Shown here piece by piece: positions 59,915 to 64,000 of a stretch of DNA of 64,000 nt (positions within the stretch are counted from its first letter, which is position 1; the number at the start of each line of letters is the position of its first letter). Origin of the DNA: JAKQDH01 sp029558835 (GTDB lineage Bacteria; Planctomycetota; Phycisphaerae; UBA1845). The notes beneath the pieces are model-generated. The model had not been told where the DNA came from. It saw nothing but the letters and a program-made list of their open reading frames with translations, and did no database searches. The stretch is taken from positions 97,927 to 161,926 of the forward strand of contig DAOQSN010000005.1 of the NCBI GenBank assembly GCA_035356615.1. The letters are read 5' to 3'. A program made the translations under genes and the position numbers.

Positions 59915-62362
59915 GTGTTGAAGCCGGAGCCTGTAGAAGTGGCACTGCCTGCGGCCCAGAGCCCTGACGCAGAGGCGCCGTCGCCTCGCGACGTGCCCGT
60001 GACGCCGCGCCCCACGTCCCCTCGCGTGGTCGCTTTGTGGGCGTGGGTGTTACCGTGCCTGCTTGTCCTGCTGGTGGTGGCCGCCTTCTTTCCTGCACTG
60101 CTGGCGGGTTATGTCGCCTGGGATGACGAGCAACTCGTCTTGGGCAACCTGCCACACCTGACCCTCGATGCGGATGGCGTGCGCTGGATGTGGGAGACTC
60201 GGGCTGGGGGGCACTTTCAGCCGCTCACCTGGGTGACGTACGCCGTGGACCGGGTGCTCTGGCCGGACCTCACCTTCGGTTTGCATTGCAGCAACGTACT
60301 GCTTCACACGCTCGCCGCACTGACGTTCTACTTCGTGGCGCGGCGCCTGCTGGGCCTTGCTCTTCCTGAACAGAGCGCACATTCACCCGTGGCGTGGCGG
60401 GCCTCGGCGGCCTGCGCGGCCGCGCTGTTTGCGGTGCACCCGTTGCGCGTGGAGTCGGTAGCGTGGATCGCGGAGCGACGGGACGTACTCAGCGCCTTCC
60501 TGTACCTGCTGAGCGTACTGTGCTACGTGAAGTACGCCTCAGGCAAGGCCCCGCCGATGTTGAACATCACCCCTCTCCCCCCGGGGGGAGAGGGTAGGGT
60601 GAGGGGGGAGACCGCGGCCACGCAACCCTGCATTGATGCCTCCGCACCGCGAAGCGGGGACGCCGAGGAAACTCCGGGCTTCGCAGACCAGCCAACATCG
60701 CAGCGCGAGTCCGCGTTGGCCGTATATGGCTGCAAGACCTGGTACATCCTGGCCGTCGTGCTGTGTGCGGTCTCGCTGCTGGCGAAGGCTTCGGCTCTGA
60801 CGTTGACCGGTGTGCTGCTCGTGTTGGACGTGTATCCGTTGCGTCGGCTCGGCGGTCGCCGCGGCTGGTTCACGGCGGACGCCGGCCGGGTGTGGCTGGA
60901 GAAACTGCCGTTTCTGCTATTGGGCTTGTGGGCCGCCGAGCGTGCTCTGGCAGCGCAGGCGGCGGCCGGGGCCTTGTACACGCTTCAGCAGTATGGACCG
61001 TGGTCGCGTCTGGCCCAGGCGACGCAGGGCTTGGCGTTCTACATAGGCAAGATGCTCTTGCCGGTGAACCTGGGGCCGATCTATCAGATTCCACCGCCCG
61101 ACGTCCTGCTGGGCGGTCGCCTTTGGGCATCCGCCGTCGTGGTCGTCATTCTCATTGTGACGGGTGTGGCACTGCGGCGGCGTTGGCCGGGCGTGCCCGC
61201 CGCGCTCGCCGCTTATGTCATCATCCTGGCACCGGTGTTGGGCTTCGCGCAGAGCGGCCCGCAACTTGTGGCCGATCGTTACAGCTACCTGTCCTGCCTG
61301 GGGTTCGCGTTGCTTGCTGGCGGCGTGGTGCTCACTTGGTACCGCCGGACTGCGCTTCCCCCTCTCCCCCCAGGGGGAGAGGGCAGGGTGAGGGGCGTGG
61401 GCCGCGACGCCTCGGCTTCCGCTCAACCCCCGAGCGCAACGCCATCTCGTGCGTCGAACTCCGCCAACGCGCCGACCGTGACCCCTCTCCCCCCAGGGGG
61501 AGAGGGCAGGGTAAGTGGGGAGCCCGCCACAGCCCTGCCGTCGGCCGGCCCTGCCGCATCGCCGCAGTCGCGTCGCGCCGTCGGCGCGTTGGTAATCGCG
61601 CTGGTAGTTTTCGTCCTCATCCACGCCACGATGCGACAGGCGGCCTACTGGGCAGACGCGGAGACCCTCTGGGCCCGGGCCGTGACCGTCAGCCCCGAAA
61701 GCTCCTTTGCCCATGCCAACTACGCGGATGCCCTCGCGCTGCGCGCCTGGGCCACCGGTGCCGAGAACGGGGCGACGGCGCTAGAGCGTGCCTTGCACCA
61801 CTATCGCCGGGCTCTGCAACTCGACCGCTTCGACCCCGTGACGGCCGACCACTTCGCCCGGACATTGGCCCTCGGCGGCAGTACCGATGCGGCCGTCACC
61901 ATGTACCAGTGGGCCTTGCGGTTGAAACCGGACTCAGTGGCCACGCGCGCGAGCTTGGCCGACCTGCTGGCAGGCACGGGGCAGCCGGCCGCCGCCGTGC
62001 AGGTCCTGCGTGACGGCCTCGATCGTGACTCCGCGTCGCAGGCCCTGCTTGACCCGCTCGCCCGGCTGTTGGCGACTCACCCGGATGCGGCCATTCGTGA
62101 CGGCACTGAGGCCGTCCGGTGGGCGCGGTTGCTGATGGCCACGCGGCCGGAGCCGCATGCCCCGGTCCTGTTGACGCTCGCGACGGCCTTGGCTGAGGCG
62201 GGACAGTTCGAGGAAGCCGTGGCCGCCGCCCAGGAAGCACTTGCCCTGGCCGAGGCCGCCGAGGATGACCGGTTCGCCGAACTGCTTCGCCGGCGCCTGG
62301 AGTTGTTCCGGGCCGGCAAGCCGTACCATGTCGAGTTGCCGCTGCCCACGACGGACAAGTAA
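59915..62362 (+). CDS. TMTC/PMT-like polytopic glycosyltransferase with C-terminal TPRs and three repeat-derived inserts
   Basis: 815 aa from GTG 59915. About ten membrane helices carry the GT-C hallmarks YVAWDDEQLVLGNLPHL (DDE in the first extracytoplasmic loop), FHVARRL-like LHTLAALTFYF, AVHPLRVESVAWIAERRDVLSAF and SYLSCLGFALLAGG. The C-terminal 180 residues are TPRs (LHHYRRALQLDRFDPVTADH, YQWALRLKPDSVATRASL). Homologues are O-mannosyl- or O-GlcNAc-like transferases of unknown target. Three family A repeats are translated in the same phase as PLPPGGEGRVRG or PLPPGGEGRVSG (residues about 220, 483, 524). They fall in loops or linkers and leave the helices intact. Confidence 0.86.
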   Translation: MLKPEPVEVALPAAQSPDAEAPSPRDVPVTPRPTSPRVVALWAWVLPCLLVLLVVAAFFPALLAGYVAWDDEQLVLGNLPHLTLDADGVRWMWETRAGGHFQPLTWVTYAVDRVLWPDLTFGLHCSNVLLHTLAALTFYFVARRLLGLALPEQSAHSPVAWRASAACAAALFAVHPLRVESVAWIAERRDVLSAFLYLLSVLCYVKYASGKAPPMLNITPLPPGGEGRVRGETAATQPCIDASAPRSGDAEETPGFADQPTSQRESALAVYGCKTWYILAVVLCAVSLLAKASALTLTGVLLVLDVYPLRRLGGRRGWFTADAGRVWLEKLPFLLLGLWAAERALAAQAAAGALYTLQQYGPWSRLAQATQGLAFYIGKMLLPVNLGPIYQIPPPDVLLGGRLWASAVVVVILIVTGVALRRRWPGVPAALAAYVIILAPVLGFAQSGPQLVADRYSYLSCLGFALLAGGVVLTWYRRTALPPLPPGGEGRVRGVGRDASASAQPPSATPSRASNSANAPTVTPLPPGGEGRVSGEPATALPSAGPAASPQSRRAVGALVIALVVFVLIHATMRQAAYWADAETLWARAVTVSPESSFAHANYADALALRAWATGAENGATALERALHHYRRALQLDRFDPVTADHFARTLALGGSTDAAVTMYQWALRLKPDSVATRASLADLLAGTGQPAAAVQVLRDGLDRDSASQALLDPLARLLATHPDAAIRDGTEAVRWARLLMATRPEPHAPVLLTLATALAEAGQFEEAVAAAQEALALAEAAEDDRFAELLRRRLELFRAGKPYHVELPLPTTDK
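60567..60610. repeat. Family A repeat in frame within the TMTC-like gene, first copy
   Basis: CACCCCTCTCCCCCCGGGGG followed by GAGAGGGTAGGGTGAGGGGG. Read as TPLPPGGEGRVRGE, in a loop after the fourth or fifth helix. Confidence 0.82.
61356..61397. repeat. Family A repeat in frame within the TMTC-like gene, second copy
   Basis: TTCCCCCTCTCCCCCCAGGG followed by GGAGAGGGCAGGGTGAGGGG. Read as PPLPPGGEGRVRGV. Confidence 0.82.
61480..61520. repeat. Family A repeat in frame within the TMTC-like gene, third copy
   Basis: GACCCCTCTCCCCCCAGGGG followed by GAGAGGGCAGGGTAAGTGGGG. Read as TPLPPGGEGRVSGE. Only about 80 bases separate it from the second copy. Confidence 0.82.
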
Positions 62363-62517
62363 AGGCCACTGAGCCGCGTTCCCGTCGGCCACGCCTGGAT
62401 GGCGGCACGCGATTCTGGGCCCGTGATCCGAACCGTCCCGACAACGCGTCGGACTGAGGCGACGGTCGAATCCCAGCGCCGGCTGGGTGTGTTCGCGCAC
62501 ACCCATGGGGCAGTGTG

Positions 62518-62545
62518 TTGTTTTGATCTACCCCGCGTCTACCAT
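62518..62545 (+). promoter_or_regulatory. Putative promoter for the pterin dehydratase gene
   Basis: TTGTTT (62518-62523), 16 bases, TACCAT (62540-62545), about 78 bases before the GTG start. The gap 62363-62622 also holds GAACCGTCCCGACA (62430-62443), a short motif also found at 26948-26961. Confidence 0.45.
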
Positions 62546-62622
62546 CCTACAACCGACGGGGCACCACCGCCGGCACCCTCGTGGGGTCCGTGCCCGGTTT
62601 GGCGGCCGTGGAGACTCAGGCA

Positions 62623-62958
62623 GTGACCGACACGCTATCACAGCGAACGTGCGAGCCGTGCGGCGGCGGCGTTCCGCCGTTGGATGCTGATCGGCTGAGC
62701 GCCCTGCTGGCCCAGCTTGAGACGTGGGTTGTCGAACGGGGCCATCACCTCAGCAGGACCTACGAGTTCCCCGACTTCCGCCAGGCGTTGGCGTTCGTCA
62801 ATCGGGTAGGGGAACTCGCCGAACGGGAGGGCCATCACCCGGACCTGTACCTGACCTGGGGGAAGGTCCGCGTCGAAATCTGGACGCACAAGGTGGACGG
62901 ACTCACCGAGAGCGACTTCATCCTCGCCGCCAAGATCGACGACCAATGTCGCATCTGA
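62623..62958 (+). CDS. Pterin-4a-carbinolamine dehydratase (4a-hydroxytetrahydrobiopterin dehydratase)
   Basis: 111 aa from GTG 62623, preceded by GGAG at nine bases; the N-terminus TDTLSQRTCEPCGGGVPPL matches the usual start of the family, whereas the longer frame to 62581 does not. The active-site block REGHHPDLYLTWGKVRVEIW with its two histidines is complete, followed by THKVDGLTESDFILAAKID. The enzyme dehydrates 4a-hydroxytetrahydropterin formed by aromatic amino acid hydroxylases, or serves in molybdopterin/other pterin metabolism. No hydroxylase gene is nearby. Monocistronic. Confidence 0.93.
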   Translation: MTDTLSQRTCEPCGGGVPPLDADRLSALLAQLETWVVERGHHLSRTYEFPDFRQALAFVNRVGELAEREGHHPDLYLTWGKVRVEIWTHKVDGLTESDFILAAKIDDQCRI

Positions 62959-63369
62959 GTCACCGGTGCGCGACTCGGCGCCGTCGATCTGAACCGCGAC
63001 CGAAAGCGAGCGGCCCAGTTCCAACGACGGTAACGCCTGACCACGCACCGTCGTTTGGGGCGGACGCCGAAACCGCCGACCGCAGGCCCCCGGATGCAGG
63101 CTCCGCGCCTCCGCCCCGACCCCTACGCCAGCCCGTCTCCCGGCCCGCCCGGGGAGGGGCTGAAGTCACCTGCCGGGGGTCTCTTCAACCCCCGGTTCCA
63201 GGCGGCCCCCCGCCTTCCTCTTCCACCCCGACGGGGCGGCCGGTTCCGGTTTGCTCATGGTCTTCACACACCGCCGCGGGTGCCCTACAATGCCGCGTGT
63301 CCAGATCGGGTCGTGGCCCCGCTACGGCAACCGCCGGACGGGGGGGCGATCCGCTGCAGACACGATGAC
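62959..63369. other. Intergenic region before tRNA-Pro, no protein gene
   Basis: 411 bases. GAACCGCGACCGAAAGCGAG (62991-63010) is a third copy of family E. CTCCCGGCCCGCCCGGGGAG (63138-63157) is a palindrome, and the tRNA promoter lies at 63263-63291. Open frames here are Arg/Pro-rich and unsupported. Confidence 0.55.
63263..63291 (+). promoter_or_regulatory. Sigma70-like promoter for tRNA-Pro
   Basis: TTCACA (63263-63268), 17 bases, TACAAT (63286-63291). It matches the consensus at five and five of six positions. The expected start is about 70 bases upstream of the mature tRNA. Confidence 0.65.
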
Positions 63370-63445
63370 CGGGGCGTGGCGCAGTCCGGTTTAGCGCGCT
63401 TGACTGGGGGTCAAGAGGTCGCAGGTTCAAATCCTGTCGCCCCGA
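63370..63445 (+). tRNA. tRNA-Pro, anticodon GGG
   Basis: 76 bases. Acceptor CGGGGCG/CGCCCCG (63370-63376 with 63438-63444) with discriminator A at 63445; D-stem GCGC/GCGC; anticodon stem CTTGA/TCAAG with loop CTGGGGG, placing GGG at positions 34-36 and G37; T-arm GCAGG-TTCAAAT-CCTGT. CCA is not encoded. Decodes CCC/CCU. A TGCCGC-CAA-GCGGCA hairpin follows at 63447-63461. Confidence 0.96.
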
Positions 63446-63554
63446 TTGCCGCCAAGCGGCACCGCATGTCCGGCATGGGTGCCGGCTGCACGAAGCGAAC
63501 AGTCAAAACACTTCCCCTGCGGAACCGCGAGTTCTCCCGTGGCCACCCCACCAA

Positions 63555-63605
63555 CCTGTTGAAGGAGTAGCGTCGGCCACCCGGGGCCGACGTCGAACGT
63601 CCCTG
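63555..63605. repeat. Dispersed repeat family C copy
   Basis: CCTGTTGAAGGAGTAGCGTC followed by GGCCACCCGGGGCCGACGTC. Same unit as at 45404-45462 and inside purQ. Confidence 0.75.
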
Positions 63606-63673
63606 ACGCACGCGGCCACTGAGCATTCCGGCGTTGCGCGGGGGTTCTTCAGCAGAGTACTGGGGACGCTCCG

Positions 63674-64000
63674 TTGTCGGTCGCGGCGGCGGCCGGCACA
63701 GGTCCGCGAGAGATCGTGGGGACGGCCAAGGCCTTTGCCACCGACGCCCGCAACCCGCTGCTGCCCCGGATCGTCGGGGCGGCCAAGGGTTCCGCGGCCC
63801 AGGCGATGGACCCGCAGTTGCTGGTCGAGGGCAGCGACGCCCGCGGCGGGGTGGCCGAGGTGGACCGGTTCCAGGATGATGACTACACCGTCCTGGTCGA
63901 TGTCACCATGAACAGCGGGACCTACGCGGAAATCTGGTTCCGCCGGCTCGACCCAGAGAACGGGTACATCGCCTACCTGGGCTCCGATGGCACCATCCGC
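63674..64000 (+). CDS. Unidentified protein, N-terminal part (3' end outside window)
   Basis: An open frame runs from just after a stop at 63620-63622 to the window end. Possible starts are TTG 63674, GTG 63716 and ATG 63806; I give the longest. Visible residues include PREIVGTAKAFATDARN, a GS-type linker and, from about residue 50, LVEGSDARGGVAEVDRFQDDDYTVLVDVTM and YAEIWFRRLDPENGYIAYLG. The latter resembles the concanavalin-like sandwich of family-16-glycosidase-related exported domains (an aromatic/Arg-rich strand pattern), but the sequence is too short to assign. No signal peptide is evident with any of these starts. Confidence 0.5.
   Translation, partial: MSVAAAAGTGPREIVGTAKAFATDARNPLLPRIVGAAKGSAAQAMDPQLLVEGSDARGGVAEVDRFQDDDYTVLVDVTMNSGTYAEIWFRRLDPENGYIAYLGSDGTIR

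Noticed and set aside
63447..63461. Rho-independent terminator after tRNA-Pro
   Set aside because: The TGCCGC-CAA-GCGGCA hairpin is only six base pairs and has no T-tract.

Overview
The window is one contiguous stretch of high-GC bacterial chromosome, most likely from an uncultured member of the Planctomycetota (Phycisphaerae-like). The indications are: several exported FG-GAP/VCBS plus ASPIC/UnbV (CRTAC1-type) proteins; a hydrazine-synthase-alpha-like propeller cytochrome; C-terminal zinc ribbons of the 'CxxCGYDLRG...CPECG' kind; a PEP-CTERM protein; a PurS-PurL fusion; and many short dispersed palindromic repeats. These are family-level impressions, not a phylogenetic placement. No rRNA, insertion sequence, phage or CRISPR array was seen. 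One tRNA, tRNA-Pro(GGG), is present near the right end.

Layout. Bases 1-20065 are an accessory block of very large exported proteins. It holds the end of a UnbV/TPR protein, a TPR/FG-GAP/UnbV protein, a two-heme beta-propeller protein (HzsA-like), a second FG-GAP/UnbV protein, a ten-heme cytochrome/YVTN-propeller fusion, a regulator-type propeller protein and two periplasmic-binding-protein homologues. The genes are packed head to tail, with two 4-base stop/start overlaps. Convergent to them lies a DUF2238-like membrane domain fused to TPR, FG-GAP and UnbV. The combination looks like an envelope redox or surface system of unknown function and is the best candidate here for an undescribed system.

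Bases 20066-36950 hold mostly single genes: YgiQ-type radical SAM protein, glutaryl-CoA-type acyl-CoA dehydrogenase, a lone oligopeptide ABC ATPase, two glycosyltransferases, a UvrD-like helicase, a coiled-coil lipoprotein, an alpha-alpha toroid protein, NADP-isocitrate dehydrogenase, an RDD/zinc-ribbon protein and a DUF1579-like lipoprotein. Bases 36952-42591 are a purL-purQ-glycosyltransferase operon on the minus strand. Then come a FIST protein, a lipoprotein and clpS.

Bases 45468-49798 are a three-gene 2-oxoacid:ferredoxin oxidoreductase operon whose first gene fuses the gamma subunit, a GltD-like NAD(P)H/FAD module and the ferredoxin subunit. Then follow a thioredoxin-like protein, a secreted protein, a PEP-CTERM HAF-repeat protein, lutA and lutBC (lactate oxidation), tatC, a secreted protein, a TMTC-like glycosyltransferase/TPR membrane protein, pterin-4a-carbinolamine dehydratase, tRNA-Pro and the start of an unidentified gene cut by the window end.

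A second theme is dispersed repeats. At least four families (named A, B, C and D/E here) fill the intergenic gaps and also enter genes. A 69-bp family C copy sits in frame in purQ, and three family A copies sit in frame in the TMTC-like gene. Family B copies abut or form the N-termini of several exported proteins. The stop codons of three glycosyltransferase genes and one lipoprotein gene lie inside repeats. A third theme is promoters placed so close to start codons that the mRNAs are probably leaderless.
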